Assembly (NCBI GenBank): GCA_005239165.1
Contig: RAPG01000009.1
Span: 170,631 to 234,630, forward strand
Reading direction: 5' to 3'
From: Allopusillimonas ginsengisoli
GTDB taxonomy: Bacteria > Pseudomonadota > Gammaproteobacteria > Burkholderiales > Burkholderiaceae_B
Length of the DNA: 64,000 nt
Part shown: positions 24,602 through 32,649 of the stretch, one piece after another
How positions within the stretch are numbered: the first letter of the stretch is position 1
How the letters are laid out: each line of letters opens with the position of its first letter
Program-made: the position numbers and the translations under genes
The notes under the pieces: model-generated
The model's input: only the letters and a program-made list of their open reading frames with translations
The model's database searches: none
Told to the model about the DNA's origin: nothing

Positions 24602-27475
24602 TCAAAATTTTATGGTAACGTTGCCGCGAATGGTACGTCCCGGCGCAGGCATCTGCGCGGCATTAATCGCATCCATGTAATATCGATCGGTCAGATTGTC
24701 TACGGCTAGATCAAAGCTAACGTTGTCGTTAAGCTTGTAACTGGAATACACGTCAAGCAGGGTGTATGGCTTCCAGCGAGAGGGTTGCACCCCGCCCATG
24801 CCAATTCGGCTACCAAAGCCTGGCGCAAATCGGCTACCTATGTAATTTGCCCTAGAGCCTATCTCAAGCTTTTCCTGTAGCAAGCGGGCACCAAGCTGTA
24901 ATGTAATCGTGTTTTTGGGAGGCACTTGCTGCAGTGAATAGCTGTGAGGTAGGCCGCCGGCAAGACATCTAGGCTCCGTGGGTTTCAGTACACCTTTGCG
25001 AGCGCAGAACATAACGTGGGTGTAATGGTTCCAACCAATGCCTACAAGGAAACGGCCCGTATCGTAATTCAAGGAAGCTTCAAGGCCACGCATTTCAGCA
25101 TAGTCAAGATTAACTCGGCCAAGCGATTCTCTATAGCGGCCAGGCATTTCGGGGCGTTCACGAGCAATTCCGGCTCGGGTGAGGTAATCATCAATATGAT
25201 TATCAAAATAAGCGGCATGAATGCGTAATTTGTCACCGCTTAGCCACGCATCGTTCTTGACGAAATTAGCTCCAATTTCCAGATTACGAGCTCGCTCAAG
25301 CTTGAGCTGGTTTTCTTCTACGGAGTAATAGAATGAAGAGCCCGTGAGCGATTCAAAAATGCTTGGCGCTCGTACTGCCCGTCCAAACTTTGTATAAAGC
25401 TGCAGACCATCACGCGGCTCTACCATCAGGCTGAAAAGCGGTGACCAGCCCCCGTCCTTACGTTTGAATGTTGATGTTCTGGTGAAGTGGTTATCCAGTG
25501 TAATGAAGTGGGAATAACGCGTGCTTGCGCTGGCCGTAATCCACTTAACAGGTTGCCACTCAACTGTGGCAAAGCCGCTAACTTCTTCGCGCCGCCCCTG
25601 TCGTGGAGTGTCTCCCCCCAGTGTCCAAGCATAGTAATCCCGGTCTACTCCACTAGGCAGGCCAGTATCCTCACGAACAAACGCCCCCCCGTAACGCAAC
25701 AGTAAATCACCTACATCAGTCGAGAAGCGCGAGGTGTTGGAAGCCCTAGCTCCCCAGCGTTTTGAGTCCGTCCACTGAAAGAATGGATAAAAAGTTTTGA
25801 CTGTAGGTCGGATGCTACCGCTGCCATCCCATGACTGAACCAAGTCCAGCACGTTAATACGGCTTTCCACCGCTGAGAGATAGGCGTCAATCTTGAGATC
25901 GACAAAATTGTTATCCTGTGGTGTCCAACGATAGCGTGCTGTATACGTACCAAGGTCGATCGAACTCAGCCAACTTTGATAAGGAGCCCCGAATAGCCGA
26001 GAAGAAAGTAGGTGGCCATATTCACTCAAATACCTGCGGTAGCCCACCTCTAGTCTTTGAGAAGGTTCAATTTTGACCGTAGTCTTCAGCATCCATGACT
26101 TATTATCCAGCGAGGTATTGAGTATTTCTTCACCGGCGCGATAATCGCTCAATCCGCCATTACCTACTTCTAAATCCCCAAATCTCGGATTTCGTTTAGC
26201 GACCAGGTGAGCACTTCCGCCGCCATGCTTTCCCGCATGATAATTGCCATTTCCACGTCGTACGTATCCAGCAACAAAGTCAATGTAATCGCTTGTCGTA
26301 GCTACAACGACACTGCCCGATCCACCGGTAGGTTTGAGTAGAGGTGGGCGCCGCATACCATCGGAATAAAAGACTGCATCATCGGGGGGCAAGACACCAC
26401 CATAAACCTCCAAATTGGTAGCCAGGCTATCCCATCCGCCGTTCGTACCCGCCGCCGGCACCGGAGAACTATTAGTCGTCAGCCCTCCCTTTAGCCGTAT
26501 GCCATAGGTTTTACCGGGCAGCAGAATGTCATCGACACCAATAACGGTCGCGCGCACAACTCCACCAGTTGCGCCGGTAGCGTCTGCGGCCGAGCTAATG
26601 CCCTTTTCAATCGATACCGAACCGATAAAGTCTGGATCGATGTAGGTACGCGGGGTCGCGCCGTTATAGCCTTGCCATACGGTGGTTTCTTGCGTAGCAC
26701 CGTCAACAAGCACAGGCACCCTACCCTGCCCTTGCATGCCGCGTATATTGACATCCACGGCACCGGAGTTGCGGCTGTCTGCGTTCATGACACCGGGGAT
26801 GCCAGAGAGGAAGTCACCTACCGATGTGCCTCGAAAACGCTCGATATGCTCGCTGGACAGGTACGCGCTGGAGCCGGCTGTGCGGTATGGCTCGTCGGCG
26901 GGGTCAAGCTCTATCTGACCTTTGACGGTAATGGTGTCGAGGGTAGGATGGTCGGCCATTTTGCCACTTAACGAGCGGGCCGCAGTGGTAGGACGAGCGG
27001 CGCTAGTGGCACTGGCAGTGCGGGCGTTGCTGCTACTGACACTGTTCTGACTTCTGCCACTATTGCTGACCACCGCACCGCTGTCACTGCTATCACTGTC
27101 GCTAGCCGCCGTCCTGCTGTCACCGCTTTCACTGATCAGAACAGTATTGGCATCTGAATAGCGATAGGAAAGACCCGATCCTTCAAGAATGCTGTCCAGG
27201 GCTTGCGAGGCTGACACCTGGCCCGAGATGCCGGCAGACTGCTTTCCAACTGCCAGGCGTTCAGGATACGAAATGCGCAGACCGGTCTGCTGCTCAAAAG
27301 CTTTAATAACATTGGGCAGTGAGCCTGCCGGGATGTTGAAGGTTATGGGGCTGGCCGGCTGCGCGTAGGCTGTCGACGCTAAAGCTAAAGAAGTGAAAAT
27401 TGGACTTAAAAAAAGAGCAGTAGAACGCAAGCGACGGGCTTTACTTGCCCGCTTGATATTGCATTGTGATTTCAT
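24602..27475 (-). CDS. TonB-dependent hemophore/heme receptor with N-terminal STN signalling domain
   Basis: 957 residues from the start at 27475 (GGGGATACG upstream). Order: signal peptide ending STAYA (about residue 38); STN secretin/TonB signalling domain (about 45-105; FNIPAGSLPNVIKAFEQQTG); an unusual Ser/Ala/Asp-rich linker (about 110-170); TonB-box-like DTITV; plug domain with LSGIPGVMNADSRNSGAVDV; and a 22-strand-type barrel ending RTIRGNVTIKF. STN receptors (FecA, HasR) signal substrate binding to an inner-membrane anti-sigma factor. With the neighbouring hemophilin-like protein, this is probably the receptor for heme-loaded hemophore, like HphR or HasR. An ECF sigma gene lies upstream. 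Confidence 0.85.
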   Translation of the reverse strand: MKSQCNIKRASKARRLRSTALFLSPIFTSLALASTAYAQPASPITFNIPAGSLPNVIKAFEQQTGLRISYPERLAVGKQSAGISGQVSASQALDSILEGSGLSYRYSDANTVLISESGDSRTAASDSDSSDSGAVVSNSGRSQNSVSSSNARTASATSAARPTTAARSLSGKMADHPTLDTITVKGQIELDPADEPYRTAGSSAYLSSEHIERFRGTSVGDFLSGIPGVMNADSRNSGAVDVNIRGMQGQGRVPVLVDGATQETTVWQGYNGATPRTYIDPDFIGSVSIEKGISSAADATGATGGVVRATVIGVDDILLPGKTYGIRLKGGLTTNSSPVPAAGTNGGWDSLATNLEVYGGVLPPDDAVFYSDGMRRPPLLKPTGGSGSVVVATTSDYIDFVAGYVRRGNGNYHAGKHGGGSAHLVAKRNPRFGDLEVGNGGLSDYRAGEEILNTSLDNKSWMLKTTVKIEPSQRLEVGYRRYLSEYGHLLSSRLFGAPYQSWLSSIDLGTYTARYRWTPQDNNFVDLKIDAYLSAVESRINVLDLVQSWDGSGSIRPTVKTFYPFFQWTDSKRWGARASNTSRFSTDVGDLLLRYGGAFVREDTGLPSGVDRDYYAWTLGGDTPRQGRREEVSGFATVEWQPVKWITASASTRYSHFITLDNHFTRTSTFKRKDGGWSPLFSLMVEPRDGLQLYTKFGRAVRAPSIFESLTGSSFYYSVEENQLKLERARNLEIGANFVKNDAWLSGDKLRIHAAYFDNHIDDYLTRAGIARERPEMPGRYRESLGRVNLDYAEMRGLEASLNYDTGRFLVGIGWNHYTHVMFCARKGVLKPTEPRCLAGGLPHSYSLQQVPPKNTITLQLGARLLQEKLEIGSRANYIGSRFAPGFGSRIGMGGVQPSRWKPYTLLDVYSSYKLNDNVSFDLAVDNLTDRYYMDAINAAQMPAPGRTIRGNVTIKF

Positions 27476-27617
27476 CGTATCCCCGGTGAGTTGCACCAAC
27501 CCTGATCACGTGACGCGGCAAGCAATCACTTCACAGGGCCTTGAGGATGAAACGAATGAGCGTGGATAATTTTCTCTTACTGGAAGCGCTCAAGCTCGAA
27601 GAAAAGTTTCTATCTGT

Positions 27618-28202
27618 TTAGCTGGCGCAATCAGACAAGCGCCCTACTGCCGTTTCATGCAAGCGCGTGTGTACATGAAGAGTGGCTTGCTTAACCAGAG
27701 CCCAGGCACGAGAGATAGACAGGTTTAGCTTGCCTGCTACTTGCGTAACCGTGAGATCACCAAAGTGATACAGCTCAAAAGCCTGGCGGGTGGTAGCGGG
27801 CAAAGTGGCCAGTGCCTTTTGCACCGTCAGCAATTGCTGCCGCCCAAAGACGATGCGGTCGAGTGAGGGCGTGGGATCAGGAACATCGCAATAGTTTTCT
27901 TCAGGCATGCTGGACACTGGGGCCACCTGCTGTCGGCGATATACGTCAGTGGAGAGGTTTCGCGCAATGGTGTACAGATAGGCACGAAGATGATGCCGGT
28001 GAAGCGGACGAGATGTGCCCAATAAACGTGTAAATACTTCTTGTGTCAGGTCTTCTGCATCGTCGCGGCTATGGCCGCACCGACGCAAATAACTATTGAT
28101 TTCGGCTGCATGCCTCTGATAGAGGACTTGTGGATCTCCGCTCAAGTACAGCTCTCTGAAAAGGCCAGCACGCAGCAAGCGGGCAGGCCGATTTACCAAC
28201 AT
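27618..28202 (-). CDS. ECF-type RNA polymerase sigma factor (FecI/HasI-like)
   Basis: 194 residues. Region 2 shows as INSYLRRCGHSRDDAEDLTQ and LRAYLYTIARNLSTDVYRR; region 4 as ALATLPATTRQAFELYHFGD and LNLSISRAWALVKQATLHV. This fits the iron-starvation FecI group. It sits 142 bp upstream of the STN receptor gene on the same strand, as fecI/hasI do, but no fecR/hasS-type anti-sigma gene lies between them or nearby. It should activate the receptor promoter in 27476-27617. Iron (Fur) control is likely from knowledge of the class; only a weak TTCTCAATT-type half-site is seen upstream. Confidence 0.88.
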   Translation of the reverse strand: MLVNRPARLLRAGLFRELYLSGDPQVLYQRHAAEINSYLRRCGHSRDDAEDLTQEVFTRLLGTSRPLHRHHLRAYLYTIARNLSTDVYRRQQVAPVSSMPEENYCDVPDPTPSLDRIVFGRQQLLTVQKALATLPATTRQAFELYHFGDLTVTQVAGKLNLSISRAWALVKQATLHVHTRLHETAVGRLSDCAS

Positions 28203-28279
28203 ATCTCAGTATAAAAAATCACATATGTAATTGAGAAGCATTTCGTATGAAATGATGCAAAGAGTGGGATTTTCCGGAA

Positions 28280-28558
28280 ATGATGCGGGTGCAGGCAATG
28301 CTTGTTACCGAATGGGACAAAATACTGGTCATACCGACCGCGAAAGGTGGCGTGGCAGGTGGCTGGGCATTCTTCGACTTGCTGCACAAGGGTATTGCGC
28401 CATTGGGGCTGGTATTCGGAATACTGAACCCAGTGATGGTACAGGGGGCCGTCTTGGCGAATATTCCGATCACCGAAGGCTGGGATCGAAACATTCTGGA
28501 TCTATTGAAAAACGGCGACCGCGCTACCGTTGACCTTCTCAGAAAGAGATTCGGCTAA
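28280..28558 (+). pseudogene. Aconitase X swivel-domain (DUF126) remnant, N-terminus missing
   Basis: A 92-residue frame whose body (DKILVIPTAKGGVAGGWAFF, KGIAPLGLVFGILNPVMVQG, ANIPITEGWD) corresponds to the second half of the DUF126 / aconitase X small subunit. In intact members this is preceded by a segment containing PLSFWGGVDPETG, which is absent; a stop lies just upstream in frame. No large AcnX subunit is adjacent. The reading frame is clean, but with the front lost this is most likely a gene fragment. Residual expression cannot be excluded. Confidence 0.55.
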
Positions 28559-28589
28559 GCTGAGAGCGTGCCTGAGCAAAAGCGCCAAA

Positions 28590-28618
28590 GCACGAGGCAT
28601 GACCTACTTGCCTCGTGC
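28590..28618. terminator. Terminator hairpin between the DUF126 fragment and the glutathione transferase gene
   Basis: GCACGAGGCA (28590-28599) pairs perfectly with TGCCTCGTGC (28609-28618) around a 9-nt loop. On the minus strand it is followed by TTTGGCGCTTTT, so it mainly serves the glutathione transferase gene. Confidence 0.6.
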
Positions 28619-28674
28619 CACAGTCGTGTATGGGAACTGTCTTAGAAAACGCTGAGAAACCTGCCTGCCTTTGA

Positions 28675-29286
28675 TCAGGCGTGCGGTGCTGTGTCACGCA
28701 TGGAGGGGCGTTCTTCAAATATCTTGAACCATGCCGACAGCTGTGGTCGGCCGGTGCGCCAATCGTAGTCGGTAAAACGAAAGTCCAGATAGCCCAGAGC
28801 ACACCCAAGCGTGATCGCACCAATATCTACGTGGCCTTTCTCGTAGGTGTCTGCACCCTTTTCGAAATAATCTAGCGACGCGTCAATTTTTTTCATCTGC
28901 GCCTGCGTCCAGCCAGACCATTGAAATTCTTCAGGGCGAGCAGTGATTTCGTAGCGAGCCAGAATTGCTGCATCCAAAATGCCATCAGCCAGCGACTGCT
29001 CGGTGAGCGCACGCCAGCGGGCAGCACCGGTTCGCGGGAACATAGAACCTTGACCCCAATCGTCCAGATATTCGCATATGACACGGCTGTCAAACAGTGC
29101 CTGACCATCATCGGTTAAAAAAGTGGGTACCTGACCTAGCGGATTTACGGCAGCAATACTCGTGTCTGTTTTTACAGGGTGCGCAACACCCGGCAATTTC
29201 TCGATGCGATCCGCAAGACCTGCTTCGTGGGCCACCACCATGCATTTACGAACAAAAGGCGATGCTGAGGCATAAAACATTTTCAT
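28675..29286 (-). CDS. Glutathione S-transferase family protein
   Basis: 203 residues from the start at 29286 (AGGAG upstream). The thioredoxin-like N-terminal domain reads MKMFYASASPFVRKCMVVAH with serine at the catalytic position (SASPFVRK), NPLGQVPTFLTDDG with the cis-proline, and DSRVICEYLDD as the glutathione gamma-glutamyl site. The all-helical domain follows. It resembles the bacterial YibF/BphK-related group. Its role in detoxification or redox is not defined. It is transcribed alone, ending at a hairpin. Confidence 0.88.
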   Translation of the reverse strand: MKMFYASASPFVRKCMVVAHEAGLADRIEKLPGVAHPVKTDTSIAAVNPLGQVPTFLTDDGQALFDSRVICEYLDDWGQGSMFPRTGAARWRALTEQSLADGILDAAILARYEITARPEEFQWSGWTQAQMKKIDASLDYFEKGADTYEKGHVDIGAITLGCALGYLDFRFTDYDWRTGRPQLSAWFKIFEERPSMRDTAPHA

Positions 29287-29746
29287 AGAAAGCTCCTGTG
29301 ATGCCGTTGCAGTTAATTTGTTTTTCTTGAACAAGCCGCTACTGGCGACCCGGCCAGATTTCGGTGCCGATTCCAAAGTAACACCAGCTCGGGGGTAAGC
29401 GCCATCCATTATCTGAACCTGGCAACCTTTGCTGATAATGAGCTCTACCTCTGGCCCTGGCTGTGGGCTCTGGGCCCTGGCCGTGGTTGTGAGCTGCGGG
29501 ATAGAGGCTAGAAGCTACTGGCTTTGCACCAGCAGCTTTGGACTCATAACGCAAAGCTGCCGGATATAAAAGCCATAGGCTCGGGCACGATAACGGTGCC
29601 GCGGGCAGCCGCATGCACGTAATTGGTGCACTGCCATATGCTGAATGCGCGTGCAGCCGCACAGCTACCCGGGGAAAATCCCACTTAGAACTGGCATGAG
29701 TTTTGCGTACACCTGTCTATGACTCATCCATACAGGAAAGAAACTC
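29287..29746. promoter_or_regulatory. Long, hairpin-rich leader region upstream of nirB
   Basis: There are 460 bp without a gene. GCAGCTTTG-CAAAGCTGC (29532-29560) is a perfect 9 bp stem. GGCAC-GTGCC (29584-29600) is a second. GGCAG...TGCAC-GTGCA-CTGCC (29604-29635) is a third, 10 bp with a 5-nt bulge. Two degenerate copies of CTCTGGGCCCTGGCCGTGG lie at 29449-29486. Serial hairpins ahead of assimilatory nitrite reductase genes are known from ANTAR (NasT) antitermination, but the loops here do not match the ANTAR loop rule and no nasT/nasS is in the window. Confidence 0.4.
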
Positions 29747-32236
29747 ATGAAATCCACCCGCCTGTTCTTCGCCGGCAATTCTACTGAGCCCGACGCAAAC
29801 GCCCTGAAGAAATACAGGCTTGTAGTCATTGGCAACGGCATGGCCGGCATCCGCACCGTGGAAGAGTTGCTCAGGCTCGATCCCGAACTTTATGACATCA
29901 CGGTATTCGGCGCCGAGCCGCATCCGAACTACAACCGCATTCTGCTCTCGCCCGTGCTGACCGGCGAACAGACGCTGCAAGACATTGTTCTGAACGATCT
30001 GGACTGGTATCGCAACAACAACATTACTCTGCATCTGGACAGTACGGTGACGCAGATCAACCGTGCGCGCAAGGAGGTTGTCGCAAGCAATGGCCTCGTC
30101 GCCAGATACGACCGCCTGCTGCTGGCCACCGGCTCCAATCCTTTTATCTTGCCCGTACCTGGCCACGACCTTGACGGCGTCATCACCTTTCGCGATATAC
30201 GCGACGTCAATCTTATGATTGATGCCGCAAGCCGCATCAAGCGTGCCGTCGTTATCGGAGGAGGCCTGCTTGGTCTGGAAGCTGCAAATGGGCTGGCAAC
30301 GCGCGGCATGGAGGTTACGGTGGTGCACCTGGGCAGTGCGCTGCTGGATCGCCAACTGGACGATGCCGCAGCAAGCTTATTGCAGAAAAGCCTGGAAGCG
30401 CGAGGACTCCGCTTCCTGATGCAACATCAGACACAAGCCATCCTGGGCGATATGCATGGCGCCGTACGTGCCTTGCGCTTTCAGGACGGAAGCGAGATCG
30501 ACACCGAACTCGTTGTCATGGCAGTTGGCATCCGACCCAACGCAGACCTCGCACAGTCTGCCGGTATTCATACTGATCGTGGCATCGTGGTCAACGATAC
30601 CTTGCAAACGTATGACCCCAGCATCTATGCCGTGGGCGAATGCGTAAGCCATCGCGGCATGGCATACGGACTAGTGGCACCCCTGTTTGAACAGGCCAAG
30701 GTCGCCGCCAACCATCTGGCCATGTTCGGCATTGGGCGCTATTCAGGCAGTACGACTTCGACCAAGCTCAAGGTCACCGGCATCGACGTGTTTTCTGTCG
30801 GTGATTTCGTTGGGGGCCCCCAGACCGAAGCCATCACGCTTGCTGACCCTGTCGGCGGGGTCTACAAAAAACTCGTAATCCGCGATGAAAAGCTGGTGGG
30901 TGCCTGCCTCTATGGCGATACGGTTGATGGTGCCTGGTACTTTCGCCTCATCCGCGAAGGCAAGTCCATCATCGAACTGCGCGAACACTTGATGTTCGGT
31001 GAAGGTTCGATCGGCGATACCGGCCATGCGGGCGAAAACAGCATTGTCAACATGCCCGACAGCACTGAGGTGTGCGGCTGCAACGGCGTGTGCAAGGGCA
31101 CCATCGTTAAGGCTATACGGGAACGAGGCTTGTTCACTGTCGACGAAATCAAGAAACACACCAAGGCCGCTAGCTCTTGCGGGTCTTGCGCCGGGCTGGT
31201 GGAACAGATACTCATCAGTTGTGTAGGAGGCGCAGCCGATATCAAGCCAAAATCTGAAAAAGCAATATGCGGTTGCTCCGACTTTACGCACGGCAACGTT
31301 CGCAAAGTCGTAAGGGAGCAGCATCTGATCAGCGTTTCGGACGTGATGCATTTTCTGGAATGGCGTACGCCCGACGGCTGCGCCAGTTGCCGCCCTGCCT
31401 TGAACTACTATGTATTGTCGACCTGGCCGGGTGAGGCGCGCGATGACAGTCAGTCTCGCCTGATCAATGAGCGCGCCCACGCCAACATCCAGAACGATGG
31501 CACTTACTCCGTCGTGCCGCGCATGTGGGGCGGCGTGACCACGCCAGCTCAGTTGCGCCGGATTGCCGATGTGGCTGACAAGTACAAGGTGCCTATGGTC
31601 AAGGTCACTGGCGGTCAGCGCATTGACTTGCTGGGCATACGCAAAGATGATCTGCCCGCTGTCTGGAAGGACCTGGATATGCCCTCAGGCTATGCGTACG
31701 GCAAAAGCCTGCGCACCGTCAAAACCTGCGTGGGCAAGGAGTTCTGCCGCTTCGGCACGCAAGATTCAACCGGCATGGGCATCGCACTGGAAAAGGAACT
31801 GGCCGGTATGGGCAGTCCGCACAAGGTCAAGCTGGCTGTCTCAGGTTGCCCTCGCAACTGTGCAGAGTCCGGCATCAAAGACATTGGCATCATCGCCGTG
31901 GAGTCTGGCTGGGAGCTGTATGTAGGCGGCAACGGCGGCATAAAGACCGAGGTCGCCCAGTTTTTTGTCAAGCTGCAGACCCCTGCCGAGGTGCTTGAGT
32001 ACTGCGGCGCATTCTTGCAGCTTTACCGCGAAGAGGCCTTCTATATGGAACGCACTTGCCATTACCTGGCCCGCGTCGGGCTGGAACACGCCAAGGCGCG
32101 CGTAGTCAGCGATGCCGCCAATCGCACCGAGCTTTATGCACGCCTGAAGTTTGCTCTGTCCTTTGTGACGGACCCGTGGGCCGAGCGCGTGGCGGCCACT
32201 CCGCAGCGACGCGAATTCGAAGCGCTAACGGTGTGA
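29747..32236 (+). CDS. nirB: Assimilatory nitrite reductase [NAD(P)H], large subunit
   Basis: 829 residues. The order is: FAD/NAD(P)H module (VVIGNGMAGIRTVEELL; second Rossmann motif VVIGGGLLGLEAANGL); two BFD-like [2Fe-2S] segments (VCGCNGVCKGT...SCGSC, then ICGCSDF...GCASC); and the C-terminal sulfite/nitrite reductase fold. There, siroheme/[4Fe-4S] ligands are C661 and C667 (TCVGKEFC) and C701 and C705 (SGCPRNC). It reduces nitrite to ammonium with six electrons in the cytoplasm. It heads an operon nirB-nirD-nasA-cobA, and the siroheme it needs is served by the last gene. A short N-terminal extension of about 20 residues precedes the FAD fold. Confidence 0.96.
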   Translation: MKSTRLFFAGNSTEPDANALKKYRLVVIGNGMAGIRTVEELLRLDPELYDITVFGAEPHPNYNRILLSPVLTGEQTLQDIVLNDLDWYRNNNITLHLDSTVTQINRARKEVVASNGLVARYDRLLLATGSNPFILPVPGHDLDGVITFRDIRDVNLMIDAASRIKRAVVIGGGLLGLEAANGLATRGMEVTVVHLGSALLDRQLDDAAASLLQKSLEARGLRFLMQHQTQAILGDMHGAVRALRFQDGSEIDTELVVMAVGIRPNADLAQSAGIHTDRGIVVNDTLQTYDPSIYAVGECVSHRGMAYGLVAPLFEQAKVAANHLAMFGIGRYSGSTTSTKLKVTGIDVFSVGDFVGGPQTEAITLADPVGGVYKKLVIRDEKLVGACLYGDTVDGAWYFRLIREGKSIIELREHLMFGEGSIGDTGHAGENSIVNMPDSTEVCGCNGVCKGTIVKAIRERGLFTVDEIKKHTKAASSCGSCAGLVEQILISCVGGAADIKPKSEKAICGCSDFTHGNVRKVVREQHLISVSDVMHFLEWRTPDGCASCRPALNYYVLSTWPGEARDDSQSRLINERAHANIQNDGTYSVVPRMWGGVTTPAQLRRIADVADKYKVPMVKVTGGQRIDLLGIRKDDLPAVWKDLDMPSGYAYGKSLRTVKTCVGKEFCRFGTQDSTGMGIALEKELAGMGSPHKVKLAVSGCPRNCAESGIKDIGIIAVESGWELYVGGNGGIKTEVAQFFVKLQTPAEVLEYCGAFLQLYREEAFYMERTCHYLARVGLEHAKARVVSDAANRTELYARLKFALSFVTDPWAERVAATPQRREFEALTV

Positions 32237-32307
32237 CCATATCTGACCTTCCGGTGCAAAGGCCTCAGCACGCCGTGCAATCACCTCCAAAATAAGGAAA
32301 CACGCTC

Positions 32308-32646
32308 ATGAGCACCACTGCCTCTGTCAAATGGACCGCCGCCTGTCATGTCGATGACATCCCCAGGCTGGGAGCACGCGTCGTACATCACCAGGGTTCA
32401 GACCCCATCGCCATCTTCCGGGCTTCAGACAACCATGTCTTTGCCGTGATAAACCGCTGCCCGCACAAAGGCGGCCCGTTGTCCGATGGCCTTGTGCACG
32501 GGCATACCGTCACCTGCCCGCTGCACAACTGGAATATCAACCTTGAGAACGGGCAGGCCTGCGAGCCAGACACCGGGTGCGTGCGCAAGGTTGATGTTCG
32601 CGTCTCCGAAGACCGCGTGTACCTTGCCCTGCCTGGCCCGGGATAG
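32308..32646 (+). CDS. nirD: Assimilatory nitrite reductase small subunit
   Basis: 112 residues with a Rieske-like fold. Unlike many NirD proteins, the complete [2Fe-2S] ligand set seems present: NRCPHKGGPL (C-x-H) and VTCPLHNWNI (C-x2-H). The small subunit supports electron transfer to NirB. It starts 71 bp after nirB with an AAGGAAACAC ribosome site and ends 3 bp before nasA. Confidence 0.93.
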   Translation: MSTTASVKWTAACHVDDIPRLGARVVHHQGSDPIAIFRASDNHVFAVINRCPHKGGPLSDGLVHGHTVTCPLHNWNINLENGQACEPDTGCVRKVDVRVSEDRVYLALPGPG

Positions 32647-32649
32647 ATC

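Noticed and set aside
28225..28246. Possible Fur box upstream of the ECF sigma gene (minus strand AAATGCTTCTCAATTA)
   Set aside because: Only one half resembles the consensus; too weak to list as a site although iron control is likely for this class.
29584..29635. ANTAR (NasT-type) two-hairpin antiterminator before nirB
   Set aside because: Loop lengths and bases do not fit the hexaloop rule (A at 1, G at 4), and no ANTAR protein gene is in the window.
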